Shown: positions 5,937 through 13,779, counted from the first letter of the stretch. The stretch is DNA of 13,779 bases from Deltaproteobacteria bacterium (GCA_019314155.1 JAFCZV010000074.1:1-13779), one strand, 5' to 3'. Numbers and translations: made by a program. Notes: a model not told the origin generated them from the letters alone.

Positions 5937-6707
5937 ATGGATTTTGAGTGCATCATTTATGAAAAAGAGGAAGGAATTGCGACCATCAAACTGAATAGGC
6001 CTAAAGTTCTAAACGCTATGAATAAGCAGTTATGGCTCGATTTTCAGGTAGCTCTAGAAGATGTCAAGAATGACCCGGAGGTAAAAGTTTTGATTATTAC
6101 AGGAGAGGGACGGGCATTTTCTACCGGAGCTGATTTAAAGGAATCAAAAAATAGGAATTTAGAGGAATATCGCGAATACCTTGTGGAACTACAGGAAACA
6201 TCGAGAAAAATCATCCGGTTTGAAAAGCCAACAATCGCCGCAATCAACGGTTATGCGTTAGGCTCAGGATATGAGTTAGCCCTTGCATGTGATATTCGGA
6301 TCTGTGCAGAGGAAGCACAAATCGGATCCCCGGAAGCCAAAGTGACATCCTCTGTTACAGGTGGAGCCATGAGATTAATCCAGGACCTGATCGGTCCTGG
6401 CAAAAGTAAAGAACTTCTTTTTACAGCAGAATATATCGATGGGAAAGAGGCCGAGAGGATAGGGCTGGTTAACAAAGCCGTTTCTCATGACCGACTTATG
6501 GATGAAGCCAAGGGGATGGCCAAGAAGATTGCCAGTAATTCAGCCTTCTCTTTAAAAATGATTAAAAAGGGTCTACATATGGCACAGGGGGAGGCGAGTC
6601 TCGAGGCCTTAATGGACTATGAGATTGAGGCATGCCTGGCCTGTGTTTCCACAAAAGAGAGGCAGGAATCTTTAAAGGATTTCGAGGAAAGAAAGAGAAC
6701 GCCTTGA
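5937..6707 (+). CDS. enoyl-CoA hydratase/isomerase (crotonase family)
   Basis: This 256-residue protein has normal crotonase length. It carries the first oxyanion-hole segment GEGRAFSTGADLK (56-68) and the second, INGYALGSGYELALACDIRI (104-122). Both catalytic glutamates of true hydratases appear to be present: Glu133 in IGSPEAKV (rat Glu144) and Glu159 in GKSKELLF (rat Glu164). It should therefore add water to a trans-2-enoyl-CoA in the cytoplasm, although the chain or ring substrate cannot be told. An upstream ATG at 5922 overlaps the ribosome binding site. ATG 5937 has GGAGGAA (5924-5930) at good spacing and the family's usual N-terminus. The gene is first in a likely transcript with the acyl-CoA synthetase 90 nt downstream. 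Confidence 0.9.
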   Translation: MDFECIIYEKEEGIATIKLNRPKVLNAMNKQLWLDFQVALEDVKNDPEVKVLIITGEGRAFSTGADLKESKNRNLEEYREYLVELQETSRKIIRFEKPTIAAINGYALGSGYELALACDIRICAEEAQIGSPEAKVTSSVTGGAMRLIQDLIGPGKSKELLFTAEYIDGKEAERIGLVNKAVSHDRLMDEAKGMAKKIASNSAFSLKMIKKGLHMAQGEASLEALMDYEIEACLACVSTKERQESLKDFEERKRTP

Positions 6708-6797
6708 TCCTGGTCACTCAATTATTTATTGTTTCTTTTTTAATTTGTTATTTCTGCACAAGCAGACATCAGGATCCTGCATTCAGGAGGGAGTACA

Positions 6798-8933
6798 ATG
6801 TCTATTGAAAATATCTTAAACGCTGAATCTGTTGCCATTGTTGGGGCAACAAAGAGTGAAACCAAGAGAGGCTTCCAGGCCATTAGAACGCTTCTGGATG
6901 AAAAATTTGAGGGGAAAATATATCCGGTTAACCCGAAAGAAAAAAGTATATTAGGCCTTAAGTGTTATAAGAAGGTATCTGATATAAAGGACCCGGTTGA
7001 CATCGTACTGATTACTACTCCCGCCAATACTATTCCTGCCATTTTGGAAGATTGCGGTAAAAAGGGTATTCATGGAGCTGTTATTATTGCTGCCGGATTC
7101 GGAGAACTCGGAGATGAAGGAAGAAAAAAAGAAGAAGAAATGGTGGAAGTGGCAAGAAAAAACAATATCCGGTTAATAGGTCCAAACACATCCGGCATAA
7201 TAAACATGAAAAACAATCTGAATCTTGTAGGTTTGCCTGATGTGCCCAAAGGGGATATTGCCCTTCTTACCCAGAGCGGCAACATGGCCCTGACATTGAT
7301 AACAGAAGCGAATCTCAAAAGCCGGAAAGGAATATCATATTACATCGGCGTGGGAAACGAGGCGGATATCAAATTTCACGAATATCTCGAGTTTTTCCAA
7401 CAAGACCATGATACAAAAGCCATATTAATGTATGTGGAGGGGATGAGAGATGGCCGCAAATTCCTACAACAAGCGTATAAGACCACTCTCGAAAAACCGA
7501 TCATCCTTCTCAAAAGTGGTCGTTCATCCATTGGAAAAAGATCAGCGGGTTCACATACCGGTGCCTTGGCTGGTATGTCGGAAGTGGCTAAGGGAGCCTT
7601 TGAACGTGCAGGAATTATTGTGATTGAGAATTCGGATGAGCTTTTTCCTGCAGCGGAGACCCTTTCAAGCCTTCCGCCTATTAAAAACAACAATGTTGCC
7701 ATTCTTGCCGACGGAGGAGGCCATGCCACCATTGCTGCTGACCTTTTAACCGATTTAAGGATAAATATACCTGTGTTGAGCGAGAAGACTCAAGCCAAAT
7801 TGAAAAAGATTCTGCCCTTTACAGCATCAGTGCCAAATCCAGTGGATGTGGCTGGAGGCACAGATTCTAACCCGGCTATTTTTGCCGACTGTGCTGAAAT
7901 AATCATGAAAGATACTAACATAGGCGGGCTTTTAATCGTGGGTCTTTTTGGCGGCTATGGAATACGTTTTGCGGAAAGTCTCGCATTAGTGGAAGAAGAT
8001 GCGTCCCATATGATGGGGAAAAAGGTGAAAAAATACAAAAAACCAATTGTTCTCCATAGCCTTTATAGCGCCAAGAAACCCCATTCCCTTGACCTTTTGC
8101 GATATTATAACATTCCAGTTTACGACTCTCTGGATGTGGCATGCAAATGCATTAGCCTGTTGGCAGAGTATGGAGATTATTTGGGAAGGTATCATACAAA
8201 AGCAAAATTTATCATGAATTGGGGCGCCAAAACAAAGTCTAAAGGAGAGGAAATAATAAACAGGGCCAAAGAAGAGAACCGCAATTTCTTGTTGGAATAT
8301 GAAGCCAAGAATCTTATACAATTACACGGTGCACCTGTCTCTCATGATTATCTGGCAAAAACAGCGGATGAAGTCGTTAGCATTGCGAAAAACATGGGCG
8401 GGGAGGTTGTACTGAAAATTGTATCCCCGGATATTCTCCATAAGAGCGATGCGGGAGGGGTTAAACTCAAACTAAGGACAGAAGACGAAGTTCGTAAAGC
8501 CTTTGACGAGATTGTCGATAACGCAAAAAGATTCGATGAAAAAGCTGATATAAGAGGAATCCTTGTGTCACCCATGGCCAAGGAGGGTGTGGAAGTGATC
8601 ATAGGGACAAAAATAGATGACCAATTTGGTCCAATTATTATGTTCGGATTGGGAGGTGTACTGGTGGAAATCTTACGGGATGTTTCTTTCCGGGTGCTTC
8701 CTCTATCGCAAGCAGCTTCCAAGAAGATGTTAAAAGAGATAAAATCCTTTCCCATTCTGGATGGTGTCAGAGGAAATCCTCCATGTGATAAGAAAGCACT
8801 TACGGAATTAATGTTAATCTGTTCTGAAATTGTCGAAGCATATCCCGATATACAGGAGATGGATTTAAATCCCGTTATTGTCTATGAAAGTGGCCTTAAT
8901 GTTGTAGATGCTCGAGTTATTCTGAAAGATTAA
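6798..8933 (+). CDS. NDP-forming acyl-CoA synthetase, fused alpha-beta chain
   Basis: This 711-residue protein has the acetate-CoA ligase (ADP-forming) architecture. An N-terminal CoA-binding Rossmann domain (SVAIVGATKS, 11-20) is followed by succinyl-CoA-synthetase-like ligase domains (LIGPNTSGI; LLTQSGNMA), a linker, and a C-terminal ATP-grasp domain from about residue 495. Key residues are visible: His253 in SHTGALAG is the phosphohistidine of the alpha part, His548 in ILHKSDAGGV matches the second His in the beta part, and Glu214 lies in YVEGMRDG. It converts acyl-CoA + ADP (or GDP) + Pi to acid + CoA + ATP, conserving thioester energy in anaerobes, or works in reverse to activate acids. 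AGGAGG lies at 6785-6790, 7 nt before the ATG. The two flanking crotonases suggest a substrate beyond acetate. Confidence 0.93.
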   Translation: MSIENILNAESVAIVGATKSETKRGFQAIRTLLDEKFEGKIYPVNPKEKSILGLKCYKKVSDIKDPVDIVLITTPANTIPAILEDCGKKGIHGAVIIAAGFGELGDEGRKKEEEMVEVARKNNIRLIGPNTSGIINMKNNLNLVGLPDVPKGDIALLTQSGNMALTLITEANLKSRKGISYYIGVGNEADIKFHEYLEFFQQDHDTKAILMYVEGMRDGRKFLQQAYKTTLEKPIILLKSGRSSIGKRSAGSHTGALAGMSEVAKGAFERAGIIVIENSDELFPAAETLSSLPPIKNNNVAILADGGGHATIAADLLTDLRINIPVLSEKTQAKLKKILPFTASVPNPVDVAGGTDSNPAIFADCAEIIMKDTNIGGLLIVGLFGGYGIRFAESLALVEEDASHMMGKKVKKYKKPIVLHSLYSAKKPHSLDLLRYYNIPVYDSLDVACKCISLLAEYGDYLGRYHTKAKFIMNWGAKTKSKGEEIINRAKEENRNFLLEYEAKNLIQLHGAPVSHDYLAKTADEVVSIAKNMGGEVVLKIVSPDILHKSDAGGVKLKLRTEDEVRKAFDEIVDNAKRFDEKADIRGILVSPMAKEGVEVIIGTKIDDQFGPIIMFGLGGVLVEILRDVSFRVLPLSQAASKKMLKEIKSFPILDGVRGNPPCDKKALTELMLICSEIVEAYPDIQEMDLNPVIVYESGLNVVDARVILKD

Positions 8934-8988
8934 AGTTTCATAGATCTTTGACAAAAAATTAGAATGTATCCGAAAACGTAGAATCATG

Positions 8989-9010
8989 AAAACTTTTTGC
9001 AAAAAGTTTT
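8989..9010. repeat. perfect 22-bp palindrome between synthetase and second crotonase
   Basis: AAAACTTTTTG (8989-8999) is followed directly by its exact reverse complement (9000-9010). It is 36 nt before the start of the second crotonase. It could be a repressor operator or, with an opened TTGCAA loop, a weak hairpin; only one C-G pair lies in each arm besides the centre, so RNA folding would be poor. Confidence 0.65.
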
Positions 9011-9045
9011 ACCACGAATAATCCCTGAATAAGGAGTTTTAATCT

Positions 9046-9846
9046 ATGGAATATAAGGAAATACTCTTTGAGGAAAAAGGATCTGTTGCTCATTTAACAT
9101 TAAATCGGCCCGACATCCGAAATGCCATAACAGGTGAAACAATCATTAATGAAATCGAGGATGTATGCCATAGAGTTCAGAACAATAATGATATTAATGT
9201 CTTGATTGTCACCGGTGCCGGTTCAGCTTTTTCGGCCGGAGGAAACGTTAAAGACATGCATAATAAGCAAGGCATGTTCTCGGGCAATCCCGAGCAGTTA
9301 CGGGAGAACTACCGCAAGGGAATCCAGCGCATCCCTTTGGCTCTTTATTATCTGGATGTTCCGACTATAGCAGCAGTCAACGGTCCCGCTATAGGGGCTG
9401 GTTGTGATTTAGCATGCATGTGCGATATACGTATCGCCAGCGAAAAAGCTCGTTTCGGGGAAACCTTTGTTTCCGTTGGTTTAATCCCCGGCGATGGCGG
9501 AGCATTTTTTCTGCCCCGTATCATAGGATTTTCCAGAGCATGTGAGCTTGCATTTACATGCAGAATAATTGATGCGCAGGAAGCCCAGCGGATTGGCCTG
9601 GTAAGCGAAGTCACCTCACCAGAAAATCTTATTCAGCGTTGCACGGAAATCGCTTTTGAAATCGCAAAACATCCTCAAAACATCCTCCGTCTGGCAAAAC
9701 GTCTATTCTATCTTTCACAAGGAAGGAGTTTGGAGGAAGTGCTTGAACTTTCTGCTGCCTATCAGGCCCTCTGCCATCATACCCCTGAGCATGACTTGGC
9801 TGTAGAGAAACTACTTTCCCAGCAGAAGCAGCAAACAAAAAAGTGA
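9046..9846 (+). CDS. crotonase-family protein, probably an isomerase
   Basis: This 266-residue crotonase has the oxyanion-hole segments GAGSAFSAGGNVKDM (57-71) and VNGPAIGAGCDLACMCDIRI (111-130). The position of the first hydratase glutamate (rat Glu144) is Phe141 (FGETFVSVG), while the second is kept as Glu167 (ACELAF). It also has Asp150 in LIPGDGGAFFLPR, close to where PaaG-type and dienoyl-CoA isomerases carry a catalytic Asp. It is therefore more likely an enoyl- or dienoyl-CoA isomerase, or another specialised crotonase, than a plain hydratase. AAGGAG (9031-9036) lies 9 nt before the ATG. It follows the synthetase by 112 nt, with a 22-bp palindrome in the gap, so it may be separately controlled while serving the same pathway. 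Confidence 0.88.
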   Translation: MEYKEILFEEKGSVAHLTLNRPDIRNAITGETIINEIEDVCHRVQNNNDINVLIVTGAGSAFSAGGNVKDMHNKQGMFSGNPEQLRENYRKGIQRIPLALYYLDVPTIAAVNGPAIGAGCDLACMCDIRIASEKARFGETFVSVGLIPGDGGAFFLPRIIGFSRACELAFTCRIIDAQEAQRIGLVSEVTSPENLIQRCTEIAFEIAKHPQNILRLAKRLFYLSQGRSLEEVLELSAAYQALCHHTPEHDLAVEKLLSQQKQQTKK

Positions 9847-9885
9847 TTAATTGTTAGAGATCTCAGGAAGTTACAAAGCAAAACT

Positions 9886-9903
9886 AAACCAACGTTTGGT
9901 TTT
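9886..9903 (+). terminator. weak terminator-like hairpin after the acyl-CoA cluster
   Basis: AAACCAA (9886-9892) pairs with TTGGTTT (9896-9902) around a 3-nt loop, with only one further T before an A-run. It lies 39 nt after the stop of the second crotonase. The stem is short and AT-rich, so it would be an inefficient terminator at best. Confidence 0.25.
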
Positions 9904-9940
9904 AAAAAAATTTATAAAGATTTACAAAGAGGTTGTTAAT

Positions 9941-10836
9941 GTGAAAATAGAAAATAAAATGTTGGTTGTGTAAGAATTACCTGATGGGTCTCCAGTCAGA
10001 ATACCGTATTTTATAGTAGATTCAAAAAAGAAAGGACCTACTACAGGAATAGTCGCAACTCAGCATGGAAATGAGTTCTTCTCAATTGTCATTCTCAAAG
10101 AATTCCTTAAAAAAAAATACCCTCTCAAAGGGAAAATAATCATCTTCCCTGTAGCAAACCCTTTAGCATATAATGTAAAAGAAAGAACTAGCAGGATAGA
10201 TAAAAAAGATATGAATCGTTGCTGGCCTGGAAAGAAAGATGGAGTAATTACAGAAAAAATGTGTTACAGCATATTCAAAATACTTAATAGATGTGGTTGT
10301 GTTTTAGATCTTCACAACGGTAATGATAACATTCTAGACACTCCTCAAGCAAGAATATATGAACGGAGATACTCTGATGTTCAAGATGTGATTGCACATC
10401 TTGATGTTCCATTTATTTTACTAAGAAAAGAACCTCTTGAGAACACACTTGTAGGTTGTCTTCTAGACAGAAACATAAAAGCAATTACTGTTGAATTAGG
10501 TGAAGGAAAAAGAATCACTTATAAGTATATAAACAAAGGGTTAAAAATAATAGAAAGCTTTCTAAGACATACAGGAAATCTTTCAAAACCTCATACATTC
10601 AAATCAATACCTATAGATTACGATAAAATGAGAATAGTTAAAGCAGAGAATAGTGGATTATTTATTCCTAATATTCAACAGCTTGGAAAAAAAACAAATT
10701 ACTTAGGAAATTTAATCAGTTTTCCTGATTTCTCTGAAAAAAAATCCGTACTCCCACTAAAGGACATATATTAAGTTTATGGGTAGGAGGTGTTATTACA
10801 AGAGGAGAACTATTAGCAAGAATAACCAAAGATTAA
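9941..10836 (+). pseudogene. broken succinylglutamate desuccinylase/aspartoacylase-family (M14-like) gene
   Basis: A frame opening at GTG 9941 (AGAGG Shine-Dalgarno about 9 nt upstream) reads VKIENKMLVV, then TAA (9971-9973), then continues ELPDGSPVRIPYFIV and on without a stop to TAA 10772. The family's zinc site is intact in that frame: His42 and Glu45 (ATQHGNE) and His125 (VLDLHNG). So are Arg93 (MNRCWPG) and the catalytic-type Glu185 (ITVELGEG). After the A8 run at 10737-10744 the frame ends in non-homologous residues. The other frame gives IRTPTKGHILSL and VITRGELLARITKD and stops at 10834-10836, as in the family's C-terminal domain; one extra A would join them. Such enzymes hydrolyse amide bonds of N-acyl amino acids. 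No ATG, GTG or TTG follows the first stop until ATG 10211, which would lose two zinc ligands. The gene is far more AT-rich than its neighbours, hinting at transfer. Confidence 0.82.
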
Positions 10837-11213
10837 ATCGCGTTTGAGAAAGATACAATAAAAATACAAAAACCCAAGAAGATTCCAAGAAAATCGTAAT
10901 CTCCCTGGGAAAAAGAGGTGCGCTAGTTTTTGAGTGTCACCTCAACCTTCTACTGAAATGCCAAAAACAAAGATGGAGTGATGGAGTTACGTACAGCATT
11001 ATTCTGTTAAAGAAAAAGACTCCTTAATTGAAAAAGCAATATCACAACAATTTTAAGCCTTCAAAAACCTGTCTGATATTGCAGTAATCGCCAAAACTTT
11101 CGTTTGGTGATACGGTATTATCTTATCACAAAAAAATCAGGCAGTTGATACTTGGACGTTATTGCAGATATCTGCAATCGAGGTATATACGCAATAAATT
11201 GAAAAAATCCAAA
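10837..11213. other. AT-rich intergenic stretch between convergent units
   Basis: No gene or RNA was recognised in these 377 nt. There are only short frames, an imperfect hairpin (GAGGTG at 10915-10920 with CACCTC at 10938-10943) and the palindrome at 11161-11178. It separates the plus-strand pseudogene from the minus-strand sulfatase unit, so terminators for both would be expected here, but no clear hairpin with a T-run was seen on either strand. Confidence 0.5.
11161..11178. repeat. perfect 18-bp palindrome
   Basis: ATTGCAGAT (11161-11169) is followed directly by ATCTGCAAT (11170-11178). It lies 35 nt past the stop of the small secreted protein. There is no T-run on either side, so it does not look like a terminator; its role is unknown. 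Confidence 0.5.
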
Positions 11214-11603
11214 TTATTGGGCCCTAACAAAATAAATATCATAATTCTGCTTATGCACAAGGTGGTGATATACACCAACAAGGCGATCTCTATCCGGTTC
11301 ATAGACAAGTGTGTAGAAGCTACCGGGGTAGCCTATATCCCTCAACTCGACAAAGATATCGATCTTATCCGATCTATTGCTCACTTTAGCCATAGAAACA
11401 TTGATAGGATTCGGATTCAAGTACTCTGCATCGATGCTTCCGTCGTCATTCACAGCTTTAAAATGCAATACATATCCACCATCAGGACGCACCCAGCGTC
11501 CAATGAGGTCTTTATATTCTATTGTTTTATGCTGTGACTGAGCAGCATGTATAAAAGAAAAAAATGAAACTACTAATATCAAAAAAATAGATATATTTCT
11601 CAT
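11214..11603 (-). CDS. small secreted protein paired with the sulfatase
   Basis: This 129-residue protein has a clear signal peptide (MRNISIFLILVVSFFSFIHA, cleavage about residue 20). A single compact domain of likely beta structure follows: LIGRWVRPDGGYVLHF (33-48), then PNPINVSMAKV, then VELRDIGYPGSFYTLVYEP, and RLVGVYHHL near the end. From memory, similar uncharacterised secreted proteins occur beside sulfatases in other bacteria, but no function is known. It lies 91 nt downstream of the sulfatase on the same strand, with a hairpin between them. No good Shine-Dalgarno precedes the ATG; the start is chosen because it gives a complete signal peptide. It is probably periplasmic or exported and works with, or is co-regulated with, the sulfatase. 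Confidence 0.75.
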   Translation of the reverse strand: MRNISIFLILVVSFFSFIHAAQSQHKTIEYKDLIGRWVRPDGGYVLHFKAVNDDGSIDAEYLNPNPINVSMAKVSNRSDKIDIFVELRDIGYPGSFYTLVYEPDRDRLVGVYHHLVHKQNYDIYFVRAQ

Positions 11604-11617
11604 TGGTTTTTGTAATA

Positions 11618-11657
11618 GGGGCCGCCACTATCCTGTGAGAGCAGAAGTGGCAGCCCC
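11618..11657 (-). promoter_or_regulatory. intercistronic hairpin between sulfatase and secreted protein
   Basis: GGGGCCGCCACT (11618-11629) pairs with AGTGGCAGCCCC (11646-11657), 12 positions with one mismatch and a 16-nt loop. Neither side has a T-run in the minus-strand direction, so it is not a standard terminator. It may stabilise the sulfatase message or lower readthrough into the small gene. It could also be a dispersed repeat. Confidence 0.5.
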
Positions 11658-11694
11658 CATCCTTTTCATGTCTTAACTATCGTTGCAAAAAGGG

Positions 11695-13779
11695 TTAATC
11701 AGTCAATGCGATAACCACCCTGTCGAGATTACCTTTAAACGGGAAGGGACCGCTGTAGAGTTTGGTAACCTGGGTGCCCGTATCGCGACCGACATCAAAT
11801 GTTTCAGCCAGTGAGTAGGTGCTGATGTGCATATTGGGCATGCCTACCTCAGCAACTTTTTCGCCGTTGACATAGAGTTCGCCTGTGCCACCGAACTCCT
11901 TGGTTTTGATGAAGTTTACCTTCAATTCGGTCAGGCCTTCGGGCAGCTCCTCCGACATCAAGGTGTAGTGAACTCCGTCAAGATAATTGTAGTCATAGAA
12001 GAGTCTTCCGCCTTTGATGAACATGGAAAAACCGCCCGTCATACCACCTACAGCAACGATCACCCCCTCTTCATCCCCTTTCAGATCCACCTTGGTGACG
12101 ATTGTATGCGAACGGTTCTTCACTGGTGCGGAAGATTTTTCCGCAATACGAACCGCGCCAGGTGCGAAGTAGACAAATTCTTTCTGGTCACTGAACAGAC
12201 GATCCTGCTGTTTGGCTACCCGCATGATCATGTCGTCATACAGCGGGTAGACTCCATACTTCCATGCTTCTTCGTCAAATATTTCTTGCAGCTCTTTTAA
12301 CTTTTCAGGATATTTTTTTGAAAGATCTGTGCTCTCTGAAAAATCCTTTTCAACATGATAGAGCTCCCATTTGTCCTTTTCAAATGGCAAGACCTTGTTT
12401 AGTTCCCAGGGCATACGATTCGCGTGCAGTGTCACTGCTTTCCATCCATCCACCCAAATCGCCCGGTTGCCGAACATTTCGTAATACTGACGGTTTTTGA
12501 CGTTCGGTGCTTTCGGATTATTGAAAGAATACAACATAGACTTTCCATCCATCGGTTGCTGCTTCACACCATGGTAGGTTTCCGGTACAGTAATACCAGC
12601 CGCTTCCAGAATAGTGGGAGCAATATCGGCGATGTGATGGTACTGGCTGCGGATCTCGCTTTTGGCTTTAATGCCTTTTGGCCAGTGCACGACTAAAGCA
12701 TCATGTTGGCCACCGCGGTGTTCACTCTGTTTAAAATAGCGGAAAGGTGTATTTCCGGCCATGGCCCAGCCCGCATGGTAATGGGGGTAGGTGTTTTCCC
12801 GTCCCCAATCTGTGTAATGACGAAGATTTGCGTCAAGTGCCGTTTGCAGACCATTGAGCACATAGGTTTCGTTAAAGGTTCCCGCCAGGCCGCCCTCACC
12901 ACTGGCCCCATTATCGGCTGTAACGAAAATCAACGTGTTATCGAATTCCCCGATCCGCTTGAGTTCTTTGACCACGCGGCCGATTTGGTGGTCCACGTGT
13001 TCCATTTGAGCGGCAAAGACTTCCATCTGGCGCGCGTAAAGTTTTTTCTCTTCATCACTTAAAGATTTCCAGGCCTTGATTTCAGGAATACGTTTGGTGA
13101 GGTTCGTATTTTTGGGTATGACACCCAGGATCATCTCCCGTGCCTTATCCCATCCCATATCAAATTTTCCGTGATATTTTACCATGTACTCTTCAGGGGC
13201 ATGATGCGGCGAATGCATGGAGCCGGAGGCCCATAACATCATAAACGGCAAGTCCGGTTTAATGGACTTATGCCCGGTAATCCATTGAATGGCCCGGTCT
13301 GCTAAGTCCTTATCAAGGTGAACTGATTTACGATAAGGTTCCGGCGTATGATCATTCCACATAACTGGAACAAACTGGTGCACATCAGCCGCCATAAAGG
13401 TATACGCATGCTGAAAACCTTCACCGCTTGGCCAGCGATCAAAAGGGCCTACCTGTGACACCTCATAAAGCGGTGTGTGATCCCATTTGCCCAGGGCATA
13501 ATTGATATACCCGTGCTCTTCAAGATAGTTTGCCACTGACTTGGCAGACTCCGGCATAATCGCGTTATAACCCGGAAAACCCATGGCTGTCAGCGCATGA
13601 GAACCCAGTCCGATTGAATGAGGATTACGTCCGGCCATTAAAGTAGCACGAGAAGGGGAACACAAGGCGGTGGTGTGGAAATTGTTATAACGTAAACCGC
13701 CCTCCGCCAGGCGATCGATGTTAGGCGTTTCAATAAGACCTCCGAAACTGCCTACCTGGGCAAAGCCTACGTCATCCAA
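11695..13779 (-). CDS. type I sulfatase (arylsulfatase family), N-terminus outside the window
   Basis: These 694 residues start inside the catalytic domain (LDDVGFAQVG; the first visible codon is TTG, read here as Leu) and run to the true stop. The signature C-S-P-S-R-A-T-L-M-A-G-R at visible residues 40-51 contains Cys40 (codon 13662-13660), which is converted to formylglycine. The metal-site residues Asp2-Asp3 and Asp289-Asn290 (TADNGASGEGG) are present, as are Lys98 (GKWD) and a MHSPHHAP loop. The enzyme hydrolyses a sulfate ester in the periplasm or outside; the substrate is unknown. A beta-rich C-terminal region (about 530-694: GGFSMFIKGGRLFYDYNY, GTGELYVNGEKVAE) resembles a lectin/LamG-like sandwich, as in long (about 750-800 residue) arylsulfatases. 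Only a short N-terminus with the signal peptide should be missing. The small secreted protein follows it. Confidence 0.95.
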   Translation of the reverse strand: MDDVGFAQVGSFGGLIETPNIDRLAEGGLRYNNFHTTALCSPSRATLMAGRNPHSIGLGSHALTAMGFPGYNAIMPESAKSVANYLEEHGYINYALGKWDHTPLYEVSQVGPFDRWPSGEGFQHAYTFMAADVHQFVPVMWNDHTPEPYRKSVHLDKDLADRAIQWITGHKSIKPDLPFMMLWASGSMHSPHHAPEEYMVKYHGKFDMGWDKAREMILGVIPKNTNLTKRIPEIKAWKSLSDEEKKLYARQMEVFAAQMEHVDHQIGRVVKELKRIGEFDNTLIFVTADNGASGEGGLAGTFNETYVLNGLQTALDANLRHYTDWGRENTYPHYHAGWAMAGNTPFRYFKQSEHRGGQHDALVVHWPKGIKAKSEIRSQYHHIADIAPTILEAAGITVPETYHGVKQQPMDGKSMLYSFNNPKAPNVKNRQYYEMFGNRAIWVDGWKAVTLHANRMPWELNKVLPFEKDKWELYHVEKDFSESTDLSKKYPEKLKELQEIFDEEAWKYGVYPLYDDMIMRVAKQQDRLFSDQKEFVYFAPGAVRIAEKSSAPVKNRSHTIVTKVDLKGDEEGVIVAVGGMTGGFSMFIKGGRLFYDYNYLDGVHYTLMSEELPEGLTELKVNFIKTKEFGGTGELYVNGEKVAEVGMPNMHISTYSLAETFDVGRDTGTQVTKLYSGPFPFKGNLDRVVIALTD

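Noticed and set aside
9971..9973. Recoding of the in-frame stop as selenocysteine or pyrrolysine
   Set aside because: The codon is TAA, which is used for neither (TGA and TAG are), and the position is not a conserved active-site residue.
10211..10774. Internal 187-codon frame taken as a complete gene
   Set aside because: It starts in the middle of the family's domain, lacks the first two zinc ligands and has the wrong C-terminal frame after the A8 run. It is part of the broken gene.
11145..11537. Plus-strand open frame of 130 codons
   Set aside because: It overlaps antisense the small protein that has a clear signal peptide and shows no protein-like features of its own.
11827..13062. Several plus-strand open frames within the sulfatase
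   Set aside because: They are antisense shadows of a well-supported gene, rich in Cys, His and Phe, without start signals.

Overview
The window looks like part of a Desulfobacterota (former deltaproteobacterial) genome, probably an anaerobic sulfate reducer or a syntrophic relative. This is inferred from gene content (a stand-alone Fo operon, an ADP-forming acyl-CoA synthetase between two crotonases, a sulfatase), from moderate GC (about 40-50% in most genes) and from protein style. No rRNA or other marker gene is present, so the placement is tentative.

Layout. (1) 1-77, minus strand: the first 25 codons of a gene that runs off the left edge. (2) 300-4046, plus strand: an operon for the membrane (Fo) part of an ATP synthase: two small assembly-type membrane proteins, subunit a, a very large four-hairpin subunit c, an ordinary one-hairpin subunit c, b' and b, ending at a strong Rho-independent terminator (4066-4101). 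No F1 genes follow. (3) 4226-4918: a DUF554 membrane protein starting at TTG. (4) 4919-5936: about 1 kb without a recognisable gene, ending in a good sigma-70-like promoter. (5) 5937-9846: enoyl-CoA hydratase, single-chain NDP-forming acyl-CoA synthetase, and a second crotonase lacking one of the two usual catalytic glutamates. (6) 9941-10836: an AT-rich, broken succinylglutamate desuccinylase/aspartoacylase-type gene with an early in-frame TAA and a late frameshift at an A8 run. (7) 11214-13779, minus strand: a long type I sulfatase (N-terminus outside the window) followed by a small secreted protein.

The most unusual item is the Fo operon. The 324-residue c subunit carries four hairpins in the pattern E/E - A/Q - G/Q - E/E at the two ion-binding positions, so its two middle hairpins have lost both carboxylates. 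The 82-residue c subunit next to it keeps a complete two-carboxylate Na+-type site and has a much better ribosome binding site. The last gene, subunit b, appears to have lost its normal membrane helix. Together these suggest a mixed c-ring, probably Na+-linked, with altered ion stoichiometry, or a specialised or decaying Fo.

The acyl-CoA cluster would let the cell hydrate or isomerise an unsaturated acyl-CoA and recover ATP (or GTP) from a thioester. The substrate cannot be read from the sequence.
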